Below are positions 1-9,420 of a stretch of DNA of 64,000 nt, one piece after another. Below the pieces are notes generated by a model. It worked only from the letters and a program-made list of their open reading frames with translations. It did not search any database and had not been told where the DNA came from. The stretch lies in NCBI RefSeq assembly GCF_000169175.1, contig NZ_AAWS01000040.1:1-64000 (forward strand). The letters run 5' to 3'. The position numbers and the translations under genes were made by a program. Source of the DNA: Microscilla marina ATCC 23134 (GTDB taxonomy: Bacteria; Bacteroidota; Bacteroidia; Cytophagales; Microscillaceae). Position 1 is the first letter of the stretch. The number at the start of each line of letters is the position of its first letter.

Positions 1-20
1 CAAAACTTAAACTTAAAAAA

Positions 21-743
21 ATGAAACGTTTTAAAAATTTAAGCTTATTTGTGCTTAACCTGCTAATTTTGAGTGCTTTAATGGCTTTTGTACCAGGTGA
101 TAGTGGAGATTGTACCATGTATATTGCCAGCAGCAAAGGGGCCACCATGGAGCTGAAAAACTATTCTCGTAAGGGCAAACTACAAAACATTGTGCGGCTA
201 AACATATCTGACAAAACCGAAGCAAATGGCAAAGTAATGTTGAACGTAGACTACGCCTATTACGATAAAAAAGATAAAGACGTAAAGGCAAAAGGGAAGT
301 ACAAAGCAGTGTGTGAAAATGGGGTGTTTAAATTTGAGTTTGGGGCATTGACTCCAGTGGCAGGGCAGCAAAAGGGGAAAAATATGAAAATAGAGATGGA
401 AAGTGACTACCTCGACATTCCGGCAAATCCTAGCGTGGGTCAAACCCTGAAAAATGGCACCCTGACTATGAAAGTACAAGCCGAAGGAATGCCTAATATG
501 TTTAATACCAAAATAGCAATGACTGATCGTAAGGTGGTAGGTTTAGAAAAGGTAACGACTCCTGCGGGTACTTTCGACTGTGTAAAAATAACCTATAACA
601 GCGAAATGAAAATGTCTTTTATAAAAACCCGTTCACGTACGGTAGAATGGTTTGCCAAAGGAGTAGGGCTGGTACGGTCGGAGTTTTATAACAAAAGAGG
701 GAAGATGGCAGGTTATACAATCTTGACCAAGTTAAAGAAATAA
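21..743 (+). CDS. Secreted TapB/DUF3108-like protein
   Basis: This 240-residue protein starts with an ATG and has a hydrophobic N-terminal segment (about residues 8-24), consistent with a signal peptide and export. The rest is polar and rich in beta-strand-like stretches. The C-terminal half has the pattern VxTPAGTFDCVKI followed by a WFAKGVGLVRSE stretch, which is typical of the TapB/DUF3108-like family of secreted beta-rich proteins in Bacteroidota. The family role is not established. No operon partner is visible, because the next gene is a tiny peptide with its own candidate promoter. Secretion is well supported; the family call is by motif recall only. Confidence 0.7.
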   Translation: MKRFKNLSLFVLNLLILSALMAFVPGDSGDCTMYIASSKGATMELKNYSRKGKLQNIVRLNISDKTEANGKVMLNVDYAYYDKKDKDVKAKGKYKAVCENGVFKFEFGALTPVAGQQKGKNMKIEMESDYLDIPANPSVGQTLKNGTLTMKVQAEGMPNMFNTKIAMTDRKVVGLEKVTTPAGTFDCVKITYNSEMKMSFIKTRSRTVEWFAKGVGLVRSEFYNKRGKMAGYTILTKLKK

Positions 744-785
744 TGTTTTTGAGCCTGCCCAAGGCAGTTTTATTGCCCGAACAAG

Positions 786-816
786 TTTGATGTTTATGCA
801 AATTGTGATAAATTGT
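786..816 (+). promoter_or_regulatory. Candidate Bacteroidota-type promoter for the leader peptide
   Basis: TTTG at 786-789 is separated by 19 bp from TAAATTG at 809-815. This fits the Bacteroidota sigma-ABfr pattern (TTTG, 19-21 bp, TAnnTTTG). It lies about 30 bp upstream of the peptide start at 848. The -7 element is one base short of the full consensus. Confidence 0.45.
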
Positions 817-847
817 ACCCATAAAGTTAAATTTAAATCGCATAACA

Positions 848-967
848 ATGAAAAATATCACAAAACAAACAAGCAAAAAAACGCAAAAGCTGTCTGCCAA
901 AGAGATGCAAAATCTAAAAGGTGGCTCTAAAAGAATTTATGTGGGCAACTTGCCTGGTGGTGGTTGA
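848..967 (+). CDS. Double-glycine leader peptide (RiPP/bacteriocin-like precursor)
   Basis: This is a 39-codon gene. The predicted peptide has a Lys/Gln/Thr-rich front, then KLSAKEMQNLKGG (residues 14-26), which matches the GG-type leader seen in Bacteroidota natural-product precursors (class II bacteriocin-like, cut by C39 peptidase-containing ABC transporters). Cleavage after GG would release a 13-residue core, SKRIYVGNLPGGG. The core has no Cys, and one Ser and no Thr, so lanthionine-type crosslinks are unlikely. A candidate promoter lies upstream and a clean rho-independent terminator follows, so it is probably its own transcription unit. No maturation enzyme or C39 transporter is encoded in this window. 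The leader is well supported; the function of the core is unknown. Confidence 0.72.
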   Translation: MKNITKQTSKKTQKLSAKEMQNLKGGSKRIYVGNLPGGG

Positions 968-984
968 TCAGCATACACCCTACC

Positions 985-1022
985 AAAAGCCCTTGTTTAT
1001 AGCCATAAGCAAGGGCTTTTTT
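985..1022 (+). terminator. Rho-independent terminator after the leader peptide
   Basis: The stem AAAAGCCCTTG pairs with CAAGGGCTTTT across a 14-base loop and runs into a T tract. It starts 18 bp after the stop codon of the small peptide gene, which supports that gene being real and transcribed alone. Confidence 0.85.
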
Positions 1023-1191
1023 GTGCCAATAATAAAAGCAACTGTTTACCAGAAAAAAAATATAAAGTGTATTGGGTTTTACGTTTTCTAATCAACTTTA
1101 GCTTCTTCTTAACCTATCCCGAAATATCTTTTGCTGCAATGAGAAGCTATTGCCATATTTGTTGTATTTTTACGTGAAAACGCAAAATCGT

Positions 1192-3336
1192 ATGAGTAAT
1201 GGGTTGAATGTAGACAAACATTATTTTGAGTGTATTATCAGGTGCTTATGTTTCCTTCTTTTTACTTTATGTGTATGTACTTTATCTTTGCAGGCTCAAA
1301 AAATAGACAGCCTGAAAGCCATGCTTGAAAAAACACCCCCGAATATTCACCGTATTACGCTGTTAAATAACTTAGCAGAAGCCTACCTAAACAAGCACCC
1401 CACCACGTCTATTAAGTACGCTAAACAAGCGCGTCAACTAGGGAAAAAACTCCAATATATGCCTGGTTATCTTCGCTCATTCAATCACGTAGGCATTGCC
1501 TACATTGTGTTGAGTGAGTATGACAAAGCCATTGCCGAACTGCTAAAGGGGCTCAAGTTGGCAGACAGTGTTCGCCTCGACAGCCTACAAGGATTGCTCA
1601 ACCTCAATATTGGGCTTATTTATAGCAAGCTTCAAAAACCTAAAGAAGCACTCAAACACTATCAGACAGGATTGATGCATAGCCTGGCGGTCAAACACAT
1701 CAAAAATGCGATCGTTTCATACAATAATATAGGGTATACCCATATTGCAGAAAAAAGGTATGCAAAAGCCTACCTTCCTTTGTTTGAAGGGCTCAAGCTT
1801 GCCATAGCTACCAAAGATGTAAAAAACCAGGGATTGATTTACAGTAATTTGGCATTGATTTATTATCACCAAAAAAGCTATAAGCAAGCAGAACAAACTT
1901 TCATTAAATCTATTGACTTGTCTAAGAAAGCCAAAGACAGCTTTTCTATACTAGGTACTTACGTAGATTTTATTCAGTTTTATTTAGATACTAAACAAAC
2001 CAAGCCTGTACCCCAACATTTGAAAGATGCCCTGCATTTGGCAAAGGTGGTAGGAAGCAAAAATTTTGAGGCTAACTTTTATGAGTTGTACACCCAGTAC
2101 TATAAAACCAAGGGAGATTTTGAAAAAGCTTTGCGTTACAAAGAGCAAGCCATTGGGTTGAAAGACAGCGTGTTTAGCATGAAAAAAAACAAGCAGATAG
2201 CCCGGCTAAAAGCAAACTATAAGCACGAAGCTGAGAAGTTGGTACTGAAGCAAGAAGTAGCGCTCGAAAAAAAAGCCAGACAAACTCAAAAAATGATTTC
2301 TGTGATAGCCCTCATTGGTTTTGCGGCCATTATTATAGTGGCTTTGCTGCTTTACAGAATAAACCAAAAAAGGCGTAAAACTAACCAACAATTGGCAGTG
2401 CAGAAACAGGAAGCAGAAAAACAACACGATGTGATCAAAGAAAAAACAATGGAAATACAGGCAGCATACCATACCTTACAAGAAGTAAACAAGGAGTTAC
2501 AGCAAACCCAGGCCGAAATAGCCGCCCACCGCGATACACTACAAAGTAAAAACAAGGAGCTCTCGTGGTACCGTTACCGCATTGGCAAAAGTATAGAAGC
2601 CGCCAAACTTATTCAAACTGCCATCTTGCCTGATAGTACCAGTCTTCGCGACTATTTTAACGAATACTTTGTCTTGTATAAGCCCAAAGACGTGGTTTCG
2701 GGCGATTTTTATTGGGTAGATCAACAACAGGTGCAAACAATTTTGATTGTGGCTGACTGTACCGGACACGGGGTACCAGGGGCATTTATGAGTATGGTGG
2801 CCAATACCCTGCTAGACAATATCATTAAAGTAGACAAGGTGCTCGACCCTGTAGGTATTTTGAATTTGTTGCATAAAAAAATAAAAAAGGTGTTGCGCCA
2901 GGAAGATACCCGTAACAACAGTGGAATGGACGTGGCAGTGTTGGTTTTGGAGCCACAAACAACCAGCAGTGTAGCCGTGGTATTTGCGGGAGCCAGGCGT
3001 CCTTTGTTTTATATCAGACAAGGTCATAGAGAGATAGAAGAACTTAGGGGTACCCGTAGGGCTATTGGAGGCATACAACCCAAAAACCGGGAGTTTGAAA
3101 AAAAGACGTTGTTGTTGCCCGCAGGTAGCTTGCTTTATGTAGGGTCAGACGGTTTGACCGACCAAAATGATAGGGAACGCACAAAGTTTGGTAAAAAAAG
3201 ACTGAAAAACCTGTTGCAAACCAATGCCCGCTTGTCGCTTGCTCAACAATACGAAGTGATCAATAAAGAGCTATCGCAGCATATGCAAGGTGTAGAGCAA
3301 CGCGACGATATTTTATGGATGGGAATAAAAGTTTAA
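1192..3336 (+). CDS. TPR-transmembrane-SpoIIE (PP2C) phosphatase
   Basis: This is a 714-residue sensor phosphatase. An upstream TTG at 1150 keeps the frame open, but the ATG at 1192 is preferred because it places a hydrophobic signal segment (residues about 14-34, ending in LQAQ) near the N terminus. TPR repeats fill residues about 45-340. A transmembrane helix lies at about 368-390, then a coiled coil to about 460. The C-terminal PP2C/SpoIIE domain shows DVVSGDFYW (from 500), DCTGHGVPGAFM (from 522), GMDVAV (about 578) and SDGLTD (about 653), so the metal-binding Asp residues are present. Expected role: periplasmic sensing through TPRs and dephosphorylation of a Ser/Thr-phosphorylated partner in the cytoplasm. 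The substrate is not identifiable. It resembles the larger protein starting at 9848. Confidence 0.88.
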   Translation: MSNGLNVDKHYFECIIRCLCFLLFTLCVCTLSLQAQKIDSLKAMLEKTPPNIHRITLLNNLAEAYLNKHPTTSIKYAKQARQLGKKLQYMPGYLRSFNHVGIAYIVLSEYDKAIAELLKGLKLADSVRLDSLQGLLNLNIGLIYSKLQKPKEALKHYQTGLMHSLAVKHIKNAIVSYNNIGYTHIAEKRYAKAYLPLFEGLKLAIATKDVKNQGLIYSNLALIYYHQKSYKQAEQTFIKSIDLSKKAKDSFSILGTYVDFIQFYLDTKQTKPVPQHLKDALHLAKVVGSKNFEANFYELYTQYYKTKGDFEKALRYKEQAIGLKDSVFSMKKNKQIARLKANYKHEAEKLVLKQEVALEKKARQTQKMISVIALIGFAAIIIVALLLYRINQKRRKTNQQLAVQKQEAEKQHDVIKEKTMEIQAAYHTLQEVNKELQQTQAEIAAHRDTLQSKNKELSWYRYRIGKSIEAAKLIQTAILPDSTSLRDYFNEYFVLYKPKDVVSGDFYWVDQQQVQTILIVADCTGHGVPGAFMSMVANTLLDNIIKVDKVLDPVGILNLLHKKIKKVLRQEDTRNNSGMDVAVLVLEPQTTSSVAVVFAGARRPLFYIRQGHREIEELRGTRRAIGGIQPKNREFEKKTLLLPAGSLLYVGSDGLTDQNDRERTKFGKKRLKNLLQTNARLSLAQQYEVINKELSQHMQGVEQRDDILWMGIKV

Positions 3337-3366
3337 GCGAGTTTTTAATATAGGCAAGGTGTATTA

Positions 3367-4506
3367 CTAATCACTCCCTGTGCCTGTTTTGAGCAAGAAA
3401 AAACGAGGTGTATAATGCAAGTACAGCCCTGCGGCAACTTCTACCTTTTGGTGGTTAAAATCGTAGCTAGGCTCTAGCCTAAAACTAAAGGTAACATCGG
3501 GACTGATACGTACATTGCGCAGGTAGCGTACCAATAAAATATCACGATGGCGTTCTGTATAGGTTTTGTTGGTTACTCCGGTAGAGCGGTACAGCCCTCC
3601 TCCTTGTGCCGAGTTGAACCGATCGCCCAGCCAAATGCTACCCATCAAGTCGCCCCAGCGGGTAGCCAGGGTAAAATTACCGTAAAACGCTCGTCCATTG
3701 TCAAAGTCGGGTTGCCCTATGGTTACTTCTGCTGCTTGCGAGGCAAGTACGTAATTTTCGAGCCGTAACTGTTGTACAAAAGCGTGTTTACCAAAATTGA
3801 AGTGTACCTGTAGCCCGGTGGCAAGGTTCATGGTATTGAGAATGGGTTTGGCAATGAAGGCTTCTTGCCCACCTTGATGCAAAATGGTAAACTGTACGGG
3901 TACTTTTACTTGAATGCTATGGGTGCGCAATGGGGCAATATAAGTATGCACCCCTCCAAATATCTCTTCTTGCACCCCCCGACGCATGGCAGTTTGCCAG
4001 TCTACCCATAAATCAAGGTACCAACCGGGTTTGTGATGAATCAATTGTAGCCCGTTTTCCAGACGGTTGGTCATTACCCGGTCAAAATCATACAAAGGTT
4101 CGATCAAACGGTGGGCGAGGTTGCCTTGTAGGGTGCCTAAAGTAAGGCTGGTGGAGTCTTTTTTGAACTTGACCGAAAAAACCGGGGCTACGGTCGTAAA
4201 ATAGTCATTGCCAAAGTCTTGCAACACATACAGGCCTGCGTCTATCCTTACGTTTTTTGCTGGGAAGTAAACCAAACGTGGCTTAAGTTGATAGCCAAAC
4301 AGGGTATACCCTGGAATAATGTCGTTAAAGTACTCGTTATTTTTTACAAAATTGAGGTTATGCACCTGAAGGTAGAGTTTTTGAGCATTTTCGGGGGCTA
4401 TTACCAATGAATCTTCAAATACCCGATTGTTTAACTGTGCAAATGCCACGTTTTTGAGCAAAGCCAACCCCAAAAAACCTAAAAGTGCGAATATTCTCCC
4501 CTGCAT
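3367..4506 (-). CDS. Outer-membrane beta-barrel-like protein
   Basis: The product is about 379 residues from the ATG at 4506. The frame extends upstream to 4542, but the hydrophobic signal peptide (GRIFALLGFLGLALLKNVAFAQ) directly follows the inner start. After cleavage, the sequence has alternating aromatic and polar residues with many short YxxF/LxLxL-type strands and ends in a hydrophobic strand, as in outer-membrane or porin-like barrels. No named domain is recognised. It converges with the phosphatase at 1192 and is divergent from recA. Export is well supported; the barrel fold is an inference from composition. Confidence 0.7.
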   Translation of the reverse strand: MQGRIFALLGFLGLALLKNVAFAQLNNRVFEDSLVIAPENAQKLYLQVHNLNFVKNNEYFNDIIPGYTLFGYQLKPRLVYFPAKNVRIDAGLYVLQDFGNDYFTTVAPVFSVKFKKDSTSLTLGTLQGNLAHRLIEPLYDFDRVMTNRLENGLQLIHHKPGWYLDLWVDWQTAMRRGVQEEIFGGVHTYIAPLRTHSIQVKVPVQFTILHQGGQEAFIAKPILNTMNLATGLQVHFNFGKHAFVQQLRLENYVLASQAAEVTIGQPDFDNGRAFYGNFTLATRWGDLMGSIWLGDRFNSAQGGGLYRSTGVTNKTYTERHRDILLVRYLRNVRISPDVTFSFRLEPSYDFNHQKVEVAAGLYLHYTPRFFLLKTGTGSD

Positions 4507-4871
4507 GAAATTAAATAAGAAAAAAAAAGTAAATTTTGCCAAGTTTATTTTAGCAAATCAATCTCTATTATCCGTAAAACTTTGTATATTTGCTCACATA
4601 AATAGCAATTAGAACAGATTGTAAGTAACTAAATATTTTTCTAAATTGCTTTAAATCTGATAAATATTAGGGATGCTTCTACTAATCTATTAAGCAAAAC
4701 TAATTAACCCAAGTTGCAGCATATAAACTGTAAAAGCTTAACTTCCAGCTATTTATATATTTCAGGTACGAATATAACTGGCACTTGAAGCTTGTCGCTT
4801 GTACCTCGCAACTTCAATTAATTATATAATATTAACATCAATCATATCATTTTTTTAAACGCGCATTTCTT
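4507..4871. promoter_or_regulatory. Divergent intergenic region upstream of recA
   Basis: This 365-bp AT-rich gap has no coding frame that looks real. TATATTTG at 4585-4592 fits a Bacteroidota -7 element for rightward transcription, but no clear -33 partner is seen and the leader to recA would be about 275 nt. No recognisable LexA-type box was found by eye. Confidence 0.3.
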
Positions 4872-5951
4872 ATGTCAAATAACAACACTACTGAAAAACT
4901 AAAAGCCCTCCAAATGACCTTAGAAAAGCTGGACAAAGCTTATGGTAAAGGAACGGTGATGCGTTTGAGCGACGAGAAAGTAGTAGAGGTAGAGGTAATC
5001 CCAACAGGTTCGCTGGGGCTTGACATTGCCCTCGGTGTAGGCGGCATTCCTCGTGGTAGAGTAATAGAAATATATGGCCCTGAATCTTCTGGTAAAACTA
5101 CTTTGGCAATGCACTGTATAGCCGAAGCCCAAAAATTAGGAGGCATTGCGGCTTTTGTAGATGCAGAGCACGCATTTGATAAAACCTATGCCGAAAAACT
5201 AGGCATCAACACCGAAAACTTGTTGATTTCGCAGCCCGATAACGGAGAACAAGCCCTCGAAATTGCCGAGCATTTGATTCGCTCAGGTGCCATTGACCTG
5301 ATGGTAATTGACTCGGTAGCAGCTTTGGTACCTAAAGCAGAGATTGAAGGTGAAATGGGAGATAGCAAAATGGGGTTACAGGCACGTTTGATGTCTCAGG
5401 CATTGAGAAAACTCACCGGAACCATCAACAAAACAAGTTGTTCTTGTATTTTTATCAACCAGTTGCGCGAAAAAATTGGGGTAATGTTCGGAAACCCTGA
5501 AACCACTACTGGTGGTAATGCCCTTAAATTTTATGCGTCTATTCGTATGGACATTCGCCGCATTGGACAGATCAAAGAAAGCGCCGATAATATTACAGGT
5601 AACCGTACCAGAGTAAAGGTAGTGAAAAACAAAGTAGCACCTCCGTTCAAAGTAGTAGAGTTTGATATTATGTATGGGCAGGGAATCTCTAAAGTAGGCG
5701 AGATTTTAGATTTAGGCGTAGAGCTTGACATTATCAAAAAATCTGGTTCTTGGTTCTCTTACAAAGGGTCTAAGCTCGACCAAGGGCGCGACAAAGTAAA
5801 AGCGTTGATCTCAGACAACCCTGACTTGTTTGAAGAGTTAGAAATAGCCATTCGTGCCAAAATCAATGGCGAAGACCCTGAGCAAGCAATCAAAAAACGC
5901 AAGGGCAATGGCAAAGTAGAAAAAGCGCCAGCCGCTGACGAAGCCAAATAA
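4872..5951 (+). CDS. recA: Recombinase RecA
   Basis: A 359-residue RecA of normal length. The Walker A motif GPESSGKT lies at residues 69-76, Walker B follows as [10 protein letters not shown], and the L1/L2 DNA-binding region contains [22 protein letters not shown] and [20 protein letters not shown] segments. The C-terminal domain ([12 protein letters not shown] onwards) ends in a charged Lys/Glu tail. It carries out homologous recombination, strand exchange and SOS co-protease activity in the cytoplasm. It is a single-gene unit: a strong terminator follows, and recX is 42 kb away at 47422 rather than adjacent. Confidence 0.98.
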   Translation: MSNNNTTEKLKALQMTLEKLDKAYGKGTVMRLSDEKVVEVEVIPTGSLGLDIALGVGGIPRGRVIEIYGPESSGKTTLAMHCIAEAQKLGGIAAFVDAEHAFDKTYAEKLGINTENLLISQPDNGEQALEIAEHLIRSGAIDLMVIDSVAALVPKAEIEGEMGDSKMGLQARLMSQALRKLTGTINKTSCSCIFINQLREKIGVMFGNPETTTGGNALKFYASIRMDIRRIGQIKESADNITGNRTRVKVVKNKVAPPFKVVEFDIMYGQGISKVGEILDLGVELDIIKKSGSWFSYKGSKLDQGRDKVKALISDNPDLFEELEIAIRAKINGEDPEQAIKKRKGNGKVEKAPAADEAK

Positions 5952-5979
5952 CAAAGTTTTTTATCCCTTAGTTTATACA

Positions 5980-6007
5980 AGGTGTCGAGGTATCGACACC
6001 TTTTTTT
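5980..6007 (+). terminator. Rho-independent terminator after recA
   Basis: AGGTGTCGA and TCGACACCT form a perfect 9-bp stem around a 4-base loop, followed by seven T. It lies 28 bp after the recA stop codon. Confidence 0.92.
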
Positions 6008-6082
6008 ATGTGTCTTAGTAGATTACTTGCTTGATATTGACCAATTTTTGTGGTAAATTATTGTCATAAAAAAAATAGCAAG

Positions 6083-6820
6083 ATGTCGAAAAACCTGCCC
6101 ATATCTCCTCACCAATTAGACAAACAAGCGCATGCTTTATGGGCAAAGCTCGACCATGTTCAAAATGACCACGAAACCAACCTTGCCCTGAAAAAGTCGG
6201 GCAAAATGCAGTTTTGGCAAAATTATGAGGCACTGCTTCATACAGCTAAAAAAAATGCTACATACCTTCAGGTGTCTCCCAAGCCCATCCATACCCGCCG
6301 CCCTTCGCCTCCTTTACACCTTACCGGGGTTTTTATGATGAACGACCACAAGCTCAAGCAGTTTAAGAAAAAGTACTTGTATGCCAGGCAACTACCCGAT
6401 GGAGTGTTTAAATTATTATTGGCATTGGTTTTAATTTATGTCAATATCCCACTTGGAGTAGGAGCGTTTTTGTCGTTGGTTGGTTTTTCAATCTGTATGA
6501 TTGCCTTTAAAGTATTGGTAATGTCTACCTCGCTCGAAAACACTATTATAGAAGTACAACCTGATAAAATTATCCGACGAGGAGCCAGGTTGGCTACTGC
6601 TTTTATTGACCTGGACAAAATTCAAAAGATAAAAGAAAGTAATCTGGGACTGATGGTTAGCCAAACCGGATGGCGACATAATATCAATTATTGGCTTTGC
6701 GAAAACAACTTTACTTCTAACTCCAGAGTAGTATATATACCCAATGTGGTAGAGTCTTATGACGAAATCAAGGTTTTTTTGGAAGAGAAACTCGCCTGGA
6801 ACCAGGGAGCCATTACCTAA
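6083..6820 (+). CDS. Membrane protein of unknown function, tandem paralogue 1
   Basis: The product is 245 residues from the ATG at 6083; a GTG at 6050 is in frame but less likely. The N-terminal about 90 residues are soluble and include a conserved pattern (ALWAKL, then FWQNYEALLHTAKK). Two hydrophobic segments follow at about residues 107-145, and the remaining 100 residues are soluble, with a beta-rich PH-like or DUF-type feel. The next gene, 14 bp downstream, has the same architecture and matching N-terminal motifs, so the two arose by tandem duplication and are probably co-transcribed. No family is recognised. Confidence 0.72.
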   Translation: MSKNLPISPHQLDKQAHALWAKLDHVQNDHETNLALKKSGKMQFWQNYEALLHTAKKNATYLQVSPKPIHTRRPSPPLHLTGVFMMNDHKLKQFKKKYLYARQLPDGVFKLLLALVLIYVNIPLGVGAFLSLVGFSICMIAFKVLVMSTSLENTIIEVQPDKIIRRGARLATAFIDLDKIQKIKESNLGLMVSQTGWRHNINYWLCENNFTSNSRVVYIPNVVESYDEIKVFLEEKLAWNQGAIT

Positions 6821-6834
6821 ACTTAGAATATACT

Positions 6835-7518
6835 ATGAAACCAAGCGTTTTACCCAACAATTTAGAGCAAGCAGCCCATACCATGTGGGCACAATATGCG
6901 CAAGCCCCTTCAGAAGAGAAATTCTGGGAGAATTACCAACACTTGGTCAGGCAGGCACAACAACAAAAACCTGCATTACCCACCCGCAAGCCCCTCCCTA
7001 CTGTAAATAGTGCCCAACTAATAGGAAGATTTGTGTTAGACGCCCAGCAACATAGAAAAAACATCAAACAAATGTTGGTATTATTATTTACATCGTTGAC
7101 AATATTGTTTTTAAGCGATTCAAGCACCTCAGAGTCAGTCATTGTCACAGATATGGGCGTTTATGAGTTCCAGTCAAGCCATGGAGGTGGAATGAGCTTT
7201 TGGTTTTGGGTAGTAGTTATGATCATTCTGATCCGCTATTTGAAGCTTACCTTTAAAGCCCACCAACTAATGATAGAGTTGACTCCCCAATGCCTTATTC
7301 GTTATCAGGGTAACCGAGAAACCAGCAAAGTAGTACTCAAAAATATTGGTGTACTCAAAGAAAACAGTCAACATTTGGTAGTGTTTACCGAAGGGGTGAC
7401 CAGTGGGCTGGAACACAACTTTGAGAGGCAAGTAGTACGCATTCCTAAAAACCTGGAGCAATACCCACAGATCAAGTATTACCTGGGGCAGCTCAGGGCA
7501 CAAAAAAAATATGTGTAG
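6835..7518 (+). CDS. Membrane protein of unknown function, tandem paralogue 2
   Basis: This 227-residue protein is a diverged duplicate of the gene just upstream. The N-terminal part repeats its partner's pattern (NLEQAAHTMWAQY, FWENYQHLVRQAQQ). Two transmembrane segments flank a Ser/Gly-rich loop (about residues 82-145), and a soluble C-terminal domain contains matching strands ending in VVRIPKNLEQYPQIKYYL, like VVYIPNVVESYDEIKVFL in the partner. The 14-bp spacing suggests one operon. Function is unknown; a role as a paired membrane complex is a guess. Confidence 0.72.
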   Translation: MKPSVLPNNLEQAAHTMWAQYAQAPSEEKFWENYQHLVRQAQQQKPALPTRKPLPTVNSAQLIGRFVLDAQQHRKNIKQMLVLLFTSLTILFLSDSSTSESVIVTDMGVYEFQSSHGGGMSFWFWVVVMIILIRYLKLTFKAHQLMIELTPQCLIRYQGNRETSKVVLKNIGVLKENSQHLVVFTEGVTSGLEHNFERQVVRIPKNLEQYPQIKYYLGQLRAQKKYV

Positions 7519-7535
7519 CCTCGGTTTTACAGGTG

Positions 7536-8264
7536 TTATTGATTGCCTGGCTCGTTACTCAGCAATTGGCGCAGCGAAGCAAAATGTATCAAATAAGCCA
7601 TAGGAACCACAAACCCTGGCAACCATATATAGGGCAGGCAAGCAATAAAGGTATTGGCAGGGGCATTATGAAACACCCTAAACGGGGTAGGTGCCGACAA
7701 AATAGCAATGGTAACAATGGTTGTGACCAACCCTAAACCAACCACGTTCCAGGCTATAGCCCAGCGTTTGTGCAAACGTGAACGTGTAAAACAAAAATAC
7801 CCTATAGGCAAAGCAAACACCGCCGTGAGCACGTCGTAATTGAACCCCTCAAAAGTCATTTGAACTGGAATGACCTGCTCAATAAACAACGCCCACAAGA
7901 TAAGCTCCATAGGAATACGAAAAACCTGTGCATACACCAACCAGTGAGAGGGGAGATGTGCAATAATAGCACGACCAGTGGTGGAACTCATAAAGGCAAT
8001 GATGCAAAGCATGGGTACTACAAGTGCTATAGCAAAACGAGGGGGAATGGTGGAGAAATTGGCAAAAAAGCCCAGGTAGGATAGGCTTCCCGAAAGGGCA
8101 AACCAGCCAAAAAGCGGCAACGTCATCCAGGCAAAGCGGCGAATGAATTGGGGAGTACTCAGCCCCATTTTTTTGAGCCCGTATTGTACGCCGTACAAAT
8201 AGGCTACCAGTAGTGCCAAAGTGAGCAAACCAAACAATAATGAGATATACAGAGGGGGATGCAT
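7536..8264 (-). CDS. Multi-pass membrane protein, unknown function
   Basis: About 242 residues from the ATG at 8264; the frame continues to a TTG at 8303, which would put a polar stretch before the first helix. Six or seven hydrophobic helices are spread over the whole length, with short polar loops. No catalytic motif or transporter signature is seen. It lies 139 bp downstream of an AraC-type regulator gene on the same strand, so it may be regulated by or co-transcribed with it. The family is not recognised. Confidence 0.66.
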   Translation of the reverse strand: MHPPLYISLLFGLLTLALLVAYLYGVQYGLKKMGLSTPQFIRRFAWMTLPLFGWFALSGSLSYLGFFANFSTIPPRFAIALVVPMLCIIAFMSSTTGRAIIAHLPSHWLVYAQVFRIPMELILWALFIEQVIPVQMTFEGFNYDVLTAVFALPIGYFCFTRSRLHKRWAIAWNVVGLGLVTTIVTIAILSAPTPFRVFHNAPANTFIACLPYIWLPGFVVPMAYLIHFASLRQLLSNEPGNQ

Positions 8265-8403
8265 AAAGTGAGAGTGTTTGTTGATAAATAAATGATAATG
8301 CAAGATAATACCTCATACCCAAAGGTGCATGTACCAAAATTGCTAATTGTTTTTTAGGCCGCACTTTTTACTTCCTGAAACATCAAACTATCCAACCATC
8401 AAA

Positions 8404-9420
8404 CTATCCAATCATCGACCGATACTGCTGAGGCGACACCTTAAACCGTTGCCTAAATACCCGACAAAAAGACGTAGCGTTTTCGTAGCCAATGGTGTAG
8501 GCAATCTCGTGAACAGTCATTTGGGTAGTTTTGAGCAGGCTTTGGGCATTTTCGAGGCGTATCTTTGCCAGGTATTGGTAAGGTGTAAGCCCAAATACTT
8601 GCTTGAACAAGCGCAAAAAATGGTACTTAGACAAACAAGCTGTTTGTGCCAAATCGTCGAGCTGAATAGTACAGTGGGCAAAACTATGTAAATAATCCAA
8701 GGCAAACCCCAGCCGTTTGTACAACTCTACACGAGTAGTTTGCTTGATAGGAGGCAGTTGCTCTACCTTCTTAAGTATGTTGCGGTGCAGCTGTAGCAAA
8801 TACACCAATATTTCGTACAGTTTCTCTTCCAGCCATAAGTGTTCTTGAGTTGTTTTGCTTGCAAACTGTTGCCCCAACGACAAAGTATTGACCTGATAAT
8901 GAGGTGCTTGACGGATGGCTTGAATCAACCCCATCAGGTACGCATCTTTGCGGTGCAATTGGTTATAAAACAGTAGTTGAGGGCCATTGATATGCCCGCT
9001 GTTTTGGAGTAGGTAGTCAGAAGGCAACAACAAACTCTCGTATACCTGCTCTACCAAACGATCGGCAAAATGAATATTGAAAGTTTCTACCGGGCGAGAT
9101 GTTTCAATGGCTAAAGTGTAATGTTGTTGTTGATTGGTTACAAAAAAGAATGCCTCAGGAATTGTGACTTGACGATTGTCTACTGTACAATGACTCTCTC
9201 CGCTAATGTTCATAAATATAGACAGCGCCCCTTTTACGTCTGGACGATAGTCTTGTTGGGTATGCACGTTTAGAATAGCCGTAGGCCAACCTTTTTTGTT
9301 TTGATAACTTTGTGTGATAAATTTTTTAAGGCTGCCCAAGTCAGGAAACTGCTTACGAATCATACTACATTTATCAAGGACGATGTCTCTAAGTGATCTT
9401 TCATAAATAATTTGAGCCAT
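8404..9420 (-). CDS. AraC-family transcriptional regulator
   Basis: About 338 residues from the ATG at 9420; the frame opens at a TTG at 9510, but that extension has no recognisable structure. The N-terminal half has the AraC-binding cupin-like pattern (SIFMNISGESHCTVDNRQVTI, then FNIHFADRLVE). The C-terminal 100 residues hold the two AraC helix-turn-helices: LDDLAQTACLSKYHFLRLF with GLTPYQYLAKIRLENA, then VHEIAYTIGYENATSFCRVFRQRF ending in SPQQYR. It should activate nearby genes in response to a small ligand. The membrane protein gene downstream on the same strand is the closest candidate target. Confidence 0.88.
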   Translation of the reverse strand: MAQIIYERSLRDIVLDKCSMIRKQFPDLGSLKKFITQSYQNKKGWPTAILNVHTQQDYRPDVKGALSIFMNISGESHCTVDNRQVTIPEAFFFVTNQQQHYTLAIETSRPVETFNIHFADRLVEQVYESLLLPSDYLLQNSGHINGPQLLFYNQLHRKDAYLMGLIQAIRQAPHYQVNTLSLGQQFASKTTQEHLWLEEKLYEILVYLLQLHRNILKKVEQLPPIKQTTRVELYKRLGFALDYLHSFAHCTIQLDDLAQTACLSKYHFLRLFKQVFGLTPYQYLAKIRLENAQSLLKTTQMTVHEIAYTIGYENATSFCRVFRQRFKVSPQQYRSMIG

